Shown: positions 17,059 to 25,575, counted from the first letter of the stretch. The stretch: 64,000 nt of DNA from Geobacter sp. (GCA_009684525.1 WKKR01000002.1:186001-250000), one strand, 5' to 3'. A program made the numbers and translations. The notes: a model not told the origin generated them from the letters alone.

Positions 17059-17511
17059 TCAGCAGCGGAGGCACTGGACCTCTTTCCCCGCCCATTTCAG
17101 GAGCGCCCGGTTCAGCTTTTCCGCCCCGGCGAGCAGGAATCTCCGCATGACCGGCGCGAACAGCGGCGCCAGCAGGCCCGTGAAGGTCATCACCTGGCTG
17201 AACCGCTGCTGCTCGGGCGAGAGCTGCTCGATGAGAAAGCAATAGCGCCAGGAGAGGATGCCGGGGATGGCAAGCCTGCTCTGCCAGGCGAGTTCCCGGT
17301 CCGGGGTCACGGTTTCGATGACCGGATGGAGCTTGAACGGAGGGAGTTCGGGCAGCTCCATGACCAGCTCCAGCCGCTCACCTGGGGCAAGGGTTCCGCT
17401 TACGCGGCGAACCAGCGGATTCCAGTGGGGGTAGAGATCGAAATCGGTGAGAAGCTCCCAGGTCCGTCGCGCCGGTGCGTCGATATGGATGGCGGTGGAA
17501 ATGGTGATCAT
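17059..17511 (-). CDS. SRPBCC (START/Bet v 1-like) domain protein
   Basis: A 150-residue SRPBCC-fold protein. The first strand and helix read ITISTAIHIDAPARRTWELL, then DLYPHWNPLVRRVSG, a typical ligand-pocket start. The C-terminal helix (about 115-148) closes the cavity. Such proteins bind hydrophobic small molecules; the ligand is unknown. The frame extends 19 codons upstream to an ATG at 17568, but neither start has a strong ribosome-binding site; 17511 is preferred because the fold begins there. It is first of three minus-strand genes with TVP38 and the AhpD-like protein. Confidence 0.75.
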   Translation of the reverse strand: MITISTAIHIDAPARRTWELLTDFDLYPHWNPLVRRVSGTLAPGERLELVMELPELPPFKLHPVIETVTPDRELAWQSRLAIPGILSWRYCFLIEQLSPEQQRFSQVMTFTGLLAPLFAPVMRRFLLAGAEKLNRALLKWAGKEVQCLRC

Positions 17512-17944
17512 GAGGTCCAGGGGATGGTGCCGTTCCAGAGTCGGCTCATTGTACCATCGACAGTTCATGCGTCAATGGTTATCCACAGTTGTCATGGGGA
17601 AGGCGTATTCCAGATGGGCAGATCCGTTTGCAGCAGTGCCCGGTATTTTCCTGCATGGCGTGGCGACGTTATCGTATCGAGCAGATATGTTTCATTTTGC
17701 TTAAGGGGTGATGAAATATTCCTAAAGCTGGATATTGTGAGCCCGATATAAGGGTATACGAAGATTCATATCAGAGTTTTAGAAATGCAGCACCGTAACG
17801 ACAATGACTTGCGCCGTTTCGGCAATGGAGCCAGCGATGTCACTTCTTCCGGTCATTCCTCCCGACAAACGTTCTTTTGACACCATTTAGCCGAAGCGGC
17901 GATACATCACGCTCCCCTCGACCCTGAGGGAGAAGGATGGATAC
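17512..17944. other. Intergenic region upstream of the hydrogenase operon
   Basis: This 433-base divergent region separates the SRPBCC gene and the hydrogenase operon. It contains one exact DnaA-box sequence TTATCCACA (17579-17587), which is probably coincidental, and AT-rich stretches at 17690-17790. No clear sigma-70 or GG-N10-GC promoter was found. The region must hold the start of the hydrogenase transcript. No credible reading frame was seen. Confidence 0.4.
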
Positions 17945-18457
17945 ATGACTGAGCTAGCTGCGACACGTGCCTCGCTCCAGGAGACCATGACATTTCTCGG
18001 GGCGATAGCCAGCGGTATCGAAGAGGCGATCGGCGAGTCGGCCAACGGCATATCCTATCTGGCAGGGAAGCGGCTCGGGATGAAACTCTCCGAGAAGGTG
18101 GAGAAGACCGACGATCTGCTGCAGGCGCTGGAATCGGTCCGCAGGGTGCTGCAGGAGAACAGCTGCCTCTGGCATTTCGAGCCGTTCCAGATGCATGACC
18201 GCCCCGAGATGATCGAGCTTACGGAAACCGGGGAAGAGGTGAACCTGGTCTTCAGGGACTGCATGATCCGCCAGTCGCTCTTCCGCTTCGGACACCAGCA
18301 GAAAGGCTCTCTCTGCAACATGATGTTCGGCTTCTTTGCTGGCGCACTGCTCAATATCATGGGGCGGGATTCGGTCCTGGAGATCCGCCACGCCGGTGAA
18401 AACGCCTGTTACAAGCGGCTCTTGATCCAGAAGGCCGGGACGAAGGAGGTTGCATGA
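17945..18457 (+). CDS. Hydrogenase-operon small protein A (V4R-like)
   Basis: A 170-residue soluble protein. The C-terminal half has spaced cysteines in a pattern recalling the V4R/4-vinyl-reductase ligand-binding fold: DCMIRQ, SLCNMMFGFFAGALLNIMG, then HAGENACYKRLLI. The N-terminal half is helical with GISYLAGKRLG. A protein with the same layout but little overall identity is encoded at 21054-21512 on the other side of the hydrogenase genes. The stop codon overlaps the start of the small subunit (ATGA). The function is unknown; small-molecule or metal binding for sensing or maturation is an inference. The V4R link is from pattern reading only. Confidence 0.8.
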   Translation: MTELAATRASLQETMTFLGAIASGIEEAIGESANGISYLAGKRLGMKLSEKVEKTDDLLQALESVRRVLQENSCLWHFEPFQMHDRPEMIELTETGEEVNLVFRDCMIRQSLFRFGHQQKGSLCNMMFGFFAGALLNIMGRDSVLEIRHAGENACYKRLLIQKAGTKEVA

Positions 18458-19404
18458 GTTCCATCCCCGTGAACATCGAGTGGCTGAGTGACTGCTCCGG
18501 CTGCCATGTGGCCATCGTCGACCTGCACGAAAAGATCCTGACCGTACTTCAGGCGGTGAGTATCCAGCGCTGCCCGGTCTTGACCGACATCAAGGATTAT
18601 CCCAAGGCGCGGCTCGGCCTGGTTTCCGGGGCCATCAGGTCGGAGCATGACCGCCATGCCGCCGAAGAGATGCGGAAAAGCTGCGACCTGATCGTTGCCT
18701 GGGGGACCTGCGCCGTGTACGGCGGCATTGCCGGCGCCGGCAATGTCCACAGCTGCGAGGATATCCTCGACACGGTTTACCGCAACAACAAGACCACCTG
18801 CTCCACCCAGTGCCCCGGTTCCGAGGTGTCGCGGCTGGAGCCGAGCGTGTCGCCGCTGGACAGCGTCATCCCCGTCGACCTCTACCTGCCCGGCTGCCCG
18901 CCCCATCCGGCGGTCGTCTTCGATGCCCTGCTGGGGCTGGTGGAAGGCCGTCCCCCCAGGGCCGCCACCAGGGAGTCGGTCTGCGCCCGCTGCAAGCGGC
19001 AGATGGAGAAGAGCGAGGTCGACCGGATCAGGAAGAACTCCGAAGGGGTGCCCGACCCGGAACAATGTTTCCTGAGCCAGGGGTATCTCTGCATGGGTTC
19101 GGTGACACTTGACCGCTGTCTCTCCCCCTGCCCGCTGAACGGCATCCCTTGTTCCGGCTGTGCCGGGGCAACCATGCAGATCCTCACCGAGCCCAACCGG
19201 GATATCCGGACCGAGATCGCCGAGCGGATGTCCCGCCTGACACTGATCCCCAGAGAGCAGATCGTGCGCGAGATCGAACGGACCTCCAAGACGCACTATT
19301 CCTACACCATGGCGACGCCGATGATCGGGGAAAAGCCGACGTTTCTGATACGGAAATGGACCGAGGAGGAGAGAGAGGATTATGAACAGGATCATAACGA
19401 TTGA
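18454..19404 (+). CDS. [NiFe]-hydrogenase small subunit (MvhG/HoxY-like)
   Basis: A 316-residue electron-transfer subunit. Proximal [4Fe-4S] ligands are visible: C14 and C17 (DCSGC), C86 (WGTCAVYGG) and C148 (LPGCPPHP). The C-terminal half adds many Cys (CARCKRQ, CLSPCPLNGIPCSGCAG) able to hold two more clusters. There is no twin-arginine signal, so the enzyme is cytoplasmic, as in the group 3 F420-non-reducing/Mvh hydrogenases. Translation is coupled to the V4R-like gene upstream, and the gene overlaps the large-subunit gene by 23 bases. No HdrABC or NAD-reducing module is encoded nearby, so the electron acceptor is probably the ferredoxin at 20806. Confidence 0.92.
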   Translation: MSSIPVNIEWLSDCSGCHVAIVDLHEKILTVLQAVSIQRCPVLTDIKDYPKARLGLVSGAIRSEHDRHAAEEMRKSCDLIVAWGTCAVYGGIAGAGNVHSCEDILDTVYRNNKTTCSTQCPGSEVSRLEPSVSPLDSVIPVDLYLPGCPPHPAVVFDALLGLVEGRPPRAATRESVCARCKRQMEKSEVDRIRKNSEGVPDPEQCFLSQGYLCMGSVTLDRCLSPCPLNGIPCSGCAGATMQILTEPNRDIRTEIAERMSRLTLIPREQIVREIERTSKTHYSYTMATPMIGEKPTFLIRKWTEEEREDYEQDHND

Positions 19405-20806
19405 CCCGGTTACCCGTATCGAGGGGCATGCCCGCGTCTTTTTGAAGATCGGCAACGATGGCGGGCTGGAATCGGCAGGGCTGGTGGTGAACGAGCTGCG
19501 AGGGTTCGAGCGGATCCTGACCGGGATGGATGCGGACCGGATGCCACTGATTACCGCCCGTATCTGCGGGGTCTGCCCGACTGCCCATCACCTGGCAGCA
19601 ACCAACGCCCTGGACAACGCTGCCGGCGTGGAGCCGCCACCGGCGGCGAAACTGCTGCGGGAGCTGATGTACATGGGCCACCTGATCCATTCCCACTGCC
19701 TTTCCCTCTTCGTGCTGCAGGGGCCGGACCTGGTGCTGGGGCTCGATGCCGATCCCGCCATCCGCAACGTGGTCGGCGTGGTCCAGGCCGTTCCGGAGAT
19801 CGCCAAAAAGGCGCTTGAGTGCCGGTCCATCGGCCAGAAGATCAACGAACTGGTTGGCGGGCGGGGAACCCATCCGGTCACCTCGGTGGCGGGGGGGATC
19901 GCCTTTGTCCTGGACGGGGAAAAGGAGCGGCAGCTGAAGGAATGGACGGACCGGGCCCTGCTGCTGGTGCGCGAACTGGCTCCGGTGGTCAAGGGCTTGC
20001 TCATGAAGCAGCTCGATACCCATCCGGCCATGCTTGCCGACTGGGTGGTGCCTGCCTGGAGCCTGGGGACGGTGCAGCAAGACGGCACCACCGCCCTGAC
20101 GGGGGGTGAGCTGCGGGCCGTGGATGCGGACGGGAACAATCTCCTGCAGTTTCCGGTCTCAGACTATCACCAGTACCTCTCCGAGAGCGTGGTAGAATGG
20201 TCCTACATGAAACAGGTGGCAATCGTCCGGGACGGAGAGCACCACGATTACCGCGTCGGCCCCCTTGCCAGGCTCAATGTCATCGACCGTTACGGGACCG
20301 AGGAGGCCGACCGGGAGCGGGAGCTGTTCGTCAGCCAGTTCAGCCGGCCCTGCCATGCCAATGCCCTGCAGCCCTATGCCCGGCTCATCGAACTTCTGTA
20401 TGCGGCCGAAAGGGCACGGGAGATCCTGGCCGATCCGGCCATCCATGGCGAGACCAGGGTCCCGGTCCGCTTTCCCGGCGGCAGGGGGGTCGGGCATGTG
20501 GAGGCGCCCCGCGGCACCCTGTTCCATGACTACGAGATCGACGAGAATGGCGTGGTGCGGGCCGCCAACCTGATCGTGGCGACGCAGCAGAATTATTCCC
20601 TGATCAACAGGATGGTTGCCCAGGCGGCAACGTCCCACGTCATCAACCGTCCGGACGACCAGGCACTGCTCAATGCCGTGGAGTTCGGCATCCGCTGTTA
20701 CGACCCCTGCCTCTCCTGTGCCACCCATGCCTTCGGCACCATGCCGCTGGAGATTGTCGTGACCAGGACTGGCGAGCCTGAGCAACGGATTCGGAGGGGA
20801 TGCTGA
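19382..20806 (+). CDS. [NiFe]-hydrogenase large subunit (MvhA-like)
   Basis: A 474-residue catalytic subunit. The nickel ligands are in the N-terminal L1 motif RICGVCPTAHH (C62, C65) and the C-terminal motif DPCLSCATH (C443, C446, H449). Twenty-five residues follow H449, the usual signal that an endopeptidase must trim the precursor after nickel insertion; the matching protease is encoded at 21509. The N-terminus ITIDPVTRIEGHARV is canonical. The start has a GAGGAGGAGAG site inside the small-subunit gene. It forms the H2-activating heterodimer with the small subunit. Confidence 0.95.
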   Translation: MNRIITIDPVTRIEGHARVFLKIGNDGGLESAGLVVNELRGFERILTGMDADRMPLITARICGVCPTAHHLAATNALDNAAGVEPPPAAKLLRELMYMGHLIHSHCLSLFVLQGPDLVLGLDADPAIRNVVGVVQAVPEIAKKALECRSIGQKINELVGGRGTHPVTSVAGGIAFVLDGEKERQLKEWTDRALLLVRELAPVVKGLLMKQLDTHPAMLADWVVPAWSLGTVQQDGTTALTGGELRAVDADGNNLLQFPVSDYHQYLSESVVEWSYMKQVAIVRDGEHHDYRVGPLARLNVIDRYGTEEADRERELFVSQFSRPCHANALQPYARLIELLYAAERAREILADPAIHGETRVPVRFPGGRGVGHVEAPRGTLFHDYEIDENGVVRAANLIVATQQNYSLINRMVAQAATSHVINRPDDQALLNAVEFGIRCYDPCLSCATHAFGTMPLEIVVTRTGEPEQRIRRGC

Positions 20807-21057
20807 TGGTCGAGATTCAGGTTCACGAAGAGGGGTGTCGCGGTTGCCGGATGTGCGTCGATATTTGCCCGACAACGGTGTTCGAGTACGACGAGGAAAA
20901 GCGGGTCTGCGTGGTCAGTCACCAGGAAGACTGCATCGCCTGTCTCTCCTGCGCCTACCTCTGTCCGTCCGGTGCCCTGACCCATGCCAACTTTCACACC
21001 GTCAAGAATTTCTACCGGGATCTTGCATTCTGCGAAAAGATGGAGAGGTTCCTATGA
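20806..21057 (+). CDS. 2[4Fe-4S] ferredoxin of the hydrogenase operon
   Basis: An 83-residue bacterial ferredoxin with two complete motifs, CRGCRMCVDICP and CIACLSCAYLCP, each able to bind a [4Fe-4S] cluster. The ATG at 20806 shares its A with the large-subunit stop (TGATG) and has GGAGGGG 6 bases upstream; the ATG at 20800 would be too close to that site. The C-terminal 20 residues (NFYRDLAFCEKMERF) are extra to the minimal fold and may dock to the hydrogenase. The natural role is electron exchange with the hydrogenase small subunit. It overlaps the next gene by 4 bases. Confidence 0.92.
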   Translation: MVEIQVHEEGCRGCRMCVDICPTTVFEYDEEKRVCVVSHQEDCIACLSCAYLCPSGALTHANFHTVKNFYRDLAFCEKMERFL

Positions 21058-21512
21058 CCGGCGAACAGAGGGAAGAGGCAACCCTGCAGGATCATCACGC
21101 AGCCTTTGCCGAGATCGGCTTTCTGCTCGACATCTTCACCACGACCATCGACAACATCATGGGGGGGGCGACCGCACCGGTGGGACGGATTGCCGGCAGG
21201 GCCATGGCGAACAAGCTGCCGTTTCGCCTGGGAAACCCGTCCATCGACGAGGCGGTCGGGACGCTTGCCGAGCGGATGCAGGCAGGGTTCGGCTTCGCGC
21301 TCTCCGGTAACGGTGCCGACCGGCAGCTGGCCTTTGACCGCTGTGTCCTTCGGGACATCTGCCGCCAGCGGGGTCAGCAGCCGGGCGGTCCGATGTGCCG
21401 GCTCTTTCATGCCTATTTCGATGGCATCGTCAACGAGCTGATCTGCCGGCCGGTGAAGTCGGAGATCAGCGAAAGCGGGGAACAGTGCCTGGTGAAGATC
21501 GCGACGAAATGA
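21054..21512 (+). CDS. Hydrogenase-operon small protein B (V4R-like)
   Basis: A 152-residue soluble protein with the same layout as the product of 17945-18457. A helical N-terminus with GRIAGRAMANKL is followed by a C-terminal domain with FDRCVLRDICRQ, GGPMCRLFHAYFDGIVNEL and SGEQCLVKI. Cys spacing and the G/C/F pattern suggest that the two are distant paralogues that diverged after a duplication around the hydrogenase genes. ATGA overlaps couple it to the ferredoxin before it and the protease after it. The function is unknown; its strict position suggests a role in H2 sensing or cofactor handling. Confidence 0.8.
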   Translation: MTGEQREEATLQDHHAAFAEIGFLLDIFTTTIDNIMGGATAPVGRIAGRAMANKLPFRLGNPSIDEAVGTLAERMQAGFGFALSGNGADRQLAFDRCVLRDICRQRGQQPGGPMCRLFHAYFDGIVNELICRPVKSEISESGEQCLVKIATK

Positions 21513-22003
21513 CCGGAACCGGGCGTCATGAAATACTGGTCGTCTGTATCGGCAACGAGATGGTGGCCGATGACGCCGTGGGCTATGAGGTCCATGCCCG
21601 CCTGCAGGAGGCCGATCTCCCCGCAGGGACGCGACTCGCATATGTGGGGGTCGGCGGCATAGCGATCCTGGACATGCTGGAAGGGACCGAACAGGCGCTG
21701 GTCGTCGTCGATGCCGTGCAGTTCGGTGCGGCGCCCGGAACGGTGCACCAGCTCAACTGGGAGGAGATCCCGCTTGCCGGCCCGTCGGCGATCTCGGCCC
21801 ACGGCATCGGCATCCGGGAAGCGATAGCAGTGGGCAACGTGCTCTTTCCCGAGAGAATTCCGCCGCAGATTTTTCTGATCGGTATCGAAGGGCGCTGTTT
21901 CGATCTGCCGCGGCATGCCATGTCCGCGGAGGTCGAGGCAGCCATAGATGTTGCGGTGCAGGCCATAACCGGGAAGCTACGGTTGATCCATGGAGGGGGC
22001 TGA
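21509..22003 (+). CDS. Hydrogenase maturation endopeptidase (HyaD/HycI family)
   Basis: A 164-residue protease of the M52 family that removes the C-terminal extension of the [NiFe] large subunit. It opens with ILVVCIGNEMVADDAVGYEV, matching the GNxxxxDDxxG signature with the nickel-sensing acidic residues. The mid-protein strand VVVDAVQFG holds the second conserved Asp. The HG motif in ISAHGIGIREAI holds the His. An upstream Met (21395) lies inside the preceding gene; the ATG at 21509 overlaps its stop (ATGA). It is expected to process the 25-residue tail of the large subunit encoded in this operon. Confidence 0.92.
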   Translation: MTGTGRHEILVVCIGNEMVADDAVGYEVHARLQEADLPAGTRLAYVGVGGIAILDMLEGTEQALVVVDAVQFGAAPGTVHQLNWEEIPLAGPSAISAHGIGIREAIAVGNVLFPERIPPQIFLIGIEGRCFDLPRHAMSAEVEAAIDVAVQAITGKLRLIHGGG

Positions 22004-22004
22004 A

Positions 22005-23597
22005 ATGAAGAAGGAGAAACCAGGAAATCAGACCGTTCATACTGAGATCCAGCGTCTTGCCGAGGCGATGTTGCAGGGGAAGCTGACGGAGCGGGGCAAC
22101 CCCGTGCTCTTCAAGGGAGCGGATGCGGAGCTGATCGAGCTGGTGAACAGGATGCTCGACAGCCTGGTGTCGCCGCTTCGGCTTGCTGCAGGCTCCATCG
22201 ACGAGATTGCCCACGGCCGGATTCCGCCGTTCGTCATCGACGATTACCAGGGAGAGTTCAACGAGCTGAAAGTGAACCTGAACACGCTCCTGGCCACCCT
22301 CTACGGGCTCGACCGGGAAACCAGGAACCTGGTGGGAAAGATCGGCGAGGGCCGGCTGCGCACCAGGGGGAACGACTGGGACTTCAACGGGATATGGCAG
22401 GACCTGATCGCCGGGGTCAACAACACCCTGGATGCCATGACCGACCCGGTCCAAGAGGCGAGCGACGTGCTGAGCCGGCTGGCCGATTACGACCTGAGCG
22501 CACGGATGTCGGGCCGGTACCATGGCGACCATGCCACGATCAAGAAGGCGATGAACTGCACTGCCGAGTCCCTTCACTCGGCCGTTTCCCAGGTTGCGGA
22601 GACGGTGGAGCTGGTTTCCTCCGTCGGCAGCCGGATCACCCACAGCAGCCAGATGGTTTCACAGGGGGCTACCGAACAGGAGCGCCAGCTGGCCGAGACC
22701 TCGACAAACCTCTCCCGGATCTCGGAAAGCTCCAAGAAGAGTGCCGAGAGCACATCCGATGCCCAGTTCAATGCGAAAAAGGCGAGCGAGTCGATCTCCA
22801 CGGCAAAGGAGGCCATGGACCAGATGCTGGCGGCGATGGATGAGATCCGTTCGTCGGCGGACAACACGGCCGTCATCATCCAGGAGATCGATGCCATTGC
22901 CAAGGAAACCGATTCCCTGTCGGCCAGCGCCGCCAACAAGGCAACCCGGGTCCGTTCGTCGGCCGGCGGTTTCGGGGTGGTTGCTTCCGAGATCCGCAAC
23001 CTGTCGGTGCGCTGTGAGGATGCGGTTACCCGCCTGGACGAATTCCGCGGCAGTATCCAGTTCGACACGGGCAGCAGTGCCGGCGAAGCGGAAAAGCTCA
23101 CCAACGAGTTTCAGTACCTCATCGACGATCTCTCCAATATTGCCATGCTCTCGAACCTCTTGGGGGTGAATGCCGCCATCGAGGCTGCTCATGTGGAAGG
23201 AGCCGGTAACGACTTCGAGATCCTCACGGACGAGATCCGCCAGCTTGCCAAACGCTCCACCGATGCCGCAAAAAGGACCGAGACCCTGATCCAGAGTTCC
23301 GTGCAGCTGGCGCGCAAGGGTGGGGAGCTCAGCAGCAGCATCGACGGCTATCTCAAGGGGGCGGTCGAGGGGGCACGTTCCATCGGCGATCTCACCGAAG
23401 CGATCTCGCTGGCATCACGGGAACAGGCCCAGGGGCTGATTCAGATCGATCAGGCCGTTGCCCAGATCAATGACGTGACACGCCAGAATGCCGCCAGTGC
23501 CCATGAATCGTCGGATGCGGCAAAGAACCTGGAGCAGCAGGTGAGGAAACTTTCGACCATGGTCAGCAAGTTCCGCCTGGAAGGTGCCGCTGCCTGA
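22005..23597 (+). CDS. Soluble methyl-accepting chemotaxis-type protein with poly-HAMP and degenerate tips
   Basis: A 530-residue cytoplasmic receptor-like protein with no membrane segment. Residues about 35-190 look like two or three tandem HAMP units (GRIPPFVIDDYQGEFNEL; YDLSARMSGRYHGDHATI). The rest is a long MCP coiled coil. The hairpin tip, normally one block for CheA/CheW binding, occurs twice: a badly degenerate copy at about 320-340 (SSAGGFGVVASEIRNLSVR) and a better but altered one at about 388-420 (GVNAAIEAAHVEG, then FEILTDEIRQLAKRS). It is the last gene of the hydrogenase operon, with a GGAGG site and a terminator at 23617. A role in H2-linked signalling is inferred from position only. 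Confidence 0.85.
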   Translation: MKKEKPGNQTVHTEIQRLAEAMLQGKLTERGNPVLFKGADAELIELVNRMLDSLVSPLRLAAGSIDEIAHGRIPPFVIDDYQGEFNELKVNLNTLLATLYGLDRETRNLVGKIGEGRLRTRGNDWDFNGIWQDLIAGVNNTLDAMTDPVQEASDVLSRLADYDLSARMSGRYHGDHATIKKAMNCTAESLHSAVSQVAETVELVSSVGSRITHSSQMVSQGATEQERQLAETSTNLSRISESSKKSAESTSDAQFNAKKASESISTAKEAMDQMLAAMDEIRSSADNTAVIIQEIDAIAKETDSLSASAANKATRVRSSAGGFGVVASEIRNLSVRCEDAVTRLDEFRGSIQFDTGSSAGEAEKLTNEFQYLIDDLSNIAMLSNLLGVNAAIEAAHVEGAGNDFEILTDEIRQLAKRSTDAAKRTETLIQSSVQLARKGGELSSSIDGYLKGAVEGARSIGDLTEAISLASREQAQGLIQIDQAVAQINDVTRQNAASAHESSDAAKNLEQQVRKLSTMVSKFRLEGAAA

Positions 23598-23616
23598 CCC
23601 GTAGTGGTTTGCAACC

Positions 23617-23648
23617 CGGCGTGCGGTTCTTCGCACGCCGTCTGTTTC
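23617..23648 (+). terminator. Terminator of the hydrogenase operon
   Basis: CGGCGTGCG (23617-23625) pairs perfectly with CGCACGCCG (23632-23640) across a 6-base loop and is followed by TCTGTTT. It lies 19 bases after the MCP stop codon and may also serve the convergent transporter gene. Confidence 0.75.
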
Positions 23649-23661
23649 CCCACTGTGCAGT

Positions 23662-24555
23662 TCAATTCCGCCAAACATGCCGCGGTTGCAGGGCAAGGAG
23701 CCCCAGTCCTGCGAACAGCAGAACCATGCCCGATATGCCCCCCAACGTCAGCTTTTCGCCCAGCACGGTTATTCCCAACAGACTGGCGGTCAGCGGTTCG
23801 GCCAGGGAAAGGGTGACGGCGGTGGCGACCGGGATGGTGGCAAGACCCCGGCTGAACAGGGAGTAGGAGAGCGCAGTGGCAATGGCGCCCAGATGCAGGG
23901 CCACCAGGAGCCCTGTCGGTTCCAGGAGCCAGGAGAGCTGCGAAGCGAACAGGAGCGGAGAGAGCAGCAGCGCGCCTCCGCAGAAGACGGCCGCCATGAC
24001 CGTATCGGGATGGCGGTCCGGCAGGATCTCTTTGATCGCCAGGGTGTAGAGGGAATAGGATGCGCCGGCGCAGAGGGCGAGGAGGATGCCGGTGAGGTTG
24101 ACCCGGACCTCTCCCCCCGCGCCGGTGAGGAGAGTGCAGCCGATGATCGCCAGGATGGTGGCGACGAGCCAGCGGGTTCCGGGAAATCCCTTGCGCAGCA
24201 CGATGGCAAGTATTCCGGCAATGACCGGCGAGCTGCCGATTGCCACCATGGTGCCGACGGCAACGCCGGTACGCGCCACTGCGGCAAAGAAGGAGAGCTG
24301 GTAGGCGGCAACGAAAAGAGCTGCCCCGGCAGTGGGAACCAACGGCCAGGAGCGGCCCCCTTTCCAGTCGCCGCGAAGCAGAGTGAGGCCCAGGAGGAGA
24401 GAGCCGCCGAGTGCCAGCCGCAAGGCTCCCACCGATGCCGGAGTGGCTCCGATCGGTGCGAGTGCCTGGCTGGTGCCGGTGGTTCCCCAGAGTACGGCAG
24501 CGGCCAGGACCAGTCCCACGCCGTTGGCTCTACTGGATGAACCATGTACATTCAA
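23662..24555 (-). CDS. DMT superfamily transporter (EamA)
   Basis: A 297-residue inner-membrane protein with ten predicted hydrophobic helices in two EamA repeats. Each repeat ends with the usual acidic or small-residue block (AIGSSPVIAGILAIVLRKGFP in the first half, SLAEPLTASLLGITVLGEKL in the second). The family exports metabolites such as amino acids. The open frame extends to 24672, but the best start is a TTG at 24555 with GAGAGGAG 9 bases upstream, which gives the normal family length. It is divergent from the PilZ gene. The substrate is unknown. Confidence 0.88.
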   Translation of the reverse strand: MNVHGSSSRANGVGLVLAAAVLWGTTGTSQALAPIGATPASVGALRLALGGSLLLGLTLLRGDWKGGRSWPLVPTAGAALFVAAYQLSFFAAVARTGVAVGTMVAIGSSPVIAGILAIVLRKGFPGTRWLVATILAIIGCTLLTGAGGEVRVNLTGILLALCAGASYSLYTLAIKEILPDRHPDTVMAAVFCGGALLLSPLLFASQLSWLLEPTGLLVALHLGAIATALSYSLFSRGLATIPVATAVTLSLAEPLTASLLGITVLGEKLTLGGISGMVLLFAGLGLLALQPRHVWRN

Positions 24556-24734
24556 TGGGTTATGCTCCTCTCTGGCGGTGTCAGGAGGCTGCGTTCGTCC
24601 CACCCCAAGTCCGCGTAGACTACCACAAAAGGGCATGGCAGGGAATACTGGATACAAATCCGCACCAATCAATAAAGTAACTGACGCATCTGTCGATATG
24701 TACTGTAACCACAGCCTTCCGGAAGGGGTTCGGT

Positions 24735-25463
24735 ATGCAAGACCTCGAGACAGTCTTTACCACCGGGACAAAGCTCTCCGTATCGGTGAATGCGCCGTGC
24801 GGCTATACCCTGATCGAAGGTGCCGTTGTGGCAAGTGTTTCCAACTGCTACCTGAAGATCGTCTTTCCGGCCGCAACCAATCCGAAGATGGATCACATAC
24901 CCACCGGCACGCAGGTTTCCCTGATGACGGAGACCGCCGAGAGCGTCTTTGCCTTCAATGGCCTCATCAGCAGTCACGATGAACGGCCCTTTATCTGGAT
25001 CAAGGTGCTGGAACAGTTGCCGGCCATGGAAAAACGCCGGCACCAGCGCATTTCGATGCAACTCCCAATGTATTGCTCGGTGGTGGACGGTTCCGGTTCC
25101 ATGCGGGTCATTTATGACGGCAAGAAAAGCACGAGCGACTACGCGCCGGCCGACCTGTCGCTGAGTGCGGGAGGATTCAAGCTGAAAACGCCGTTCCCGG
25201 TGGAGAGCGATACCATGGCCATTGTGGTATTCTTCTCGCCAGATGAGTCGGAATGGGTAGTGCCGGTATTTTCCCGGGCCATCTATTCCCATCCTGCCCC
25301 GGCCAGCGAAAATTACCTGACCGGTTTCAGGTTCTCGCTGATCAGCAGCACGGACCGGAGGAAGATCGACACGTTGGTCAATACGGTGCTGACAACCAAT
25401 GAGCCGAGGTACAAGGCGCGCAAACTGCCGTCGTGCCTGGCGCGGATCAGAAGCCTCGCCTGA
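24735..25463 (+). CDS. PilZ-domain c-di-GMP-binding protein
   Basis: A 242-residue soluble protein. An N-terminal beta-rich domain (about 1-95) resembles the YcgR-N flagellar-brake module. A PilZ domain follows with the two ligand motifs: RRHQR (about 100-104, RxxxR) and DLSLSAGG (about 141-148, DxSxxG). It is therefore expected to bind cyclic di-GMP and change conformation. The target could be motility, exopolysaccharide or another process; no flagellar gene is nearby. The start has an AAGGGG site. A strong terminator follows at 25487. Confidence 0.88.
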   Translation: MQDLETVFTTGTKLSVSVNAPCGYTLIEGAVVASVSNCYLKIVFPAATNPKMDHIPTGTQVSLMTETAESVFAFNGLISSHDERPFIWIKVLEQLPAMEKRRHQRISMQLPMYCSVVDGSGSMRVIYDGKKSTSDYAPADLSLSAGGFKLKTPFPVESDTMAIVVFFSPDESEWVVPVFSRAIYSHPAPASENYLTGFRFSLISSTDRRKIDTLVNTVLTTNEPRYKARKLPSCLARIRSLA

Positions 25464-25486
25464 AGCAGGTCGGGGCAGAACTGCAG

Positions 25487-25518
25487 GGCCATCTTCGTCA
25501 CGGGAGATGGCCTTTTTT
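25487..25518 (+). terminator. Rho-independent terminator after the PilZ gene
   Basis: GGCCATCT (25487-25494) pairs with AGATGGCC (25505-25512), followed by TTTTTTCG. It is 24 bases downstream of the stop codon and close to the convergent tonB gene. Confidence 0.88.
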
Positions 25519-25575
25519 CGTTTTGGCCCGAAGTTGCCAGGCAGCTGATCGTTGCCGGCGCAGGGGGATGTCGGA

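Noticed and set aside
17579-17587. Exact DnaA box TTATCCACA
   Set aside because: A single copy with no neighbouring boxes, no AT-rich unwinding region and no dnaA/dnaN nearby; a lone 9-mer is expected by chance.
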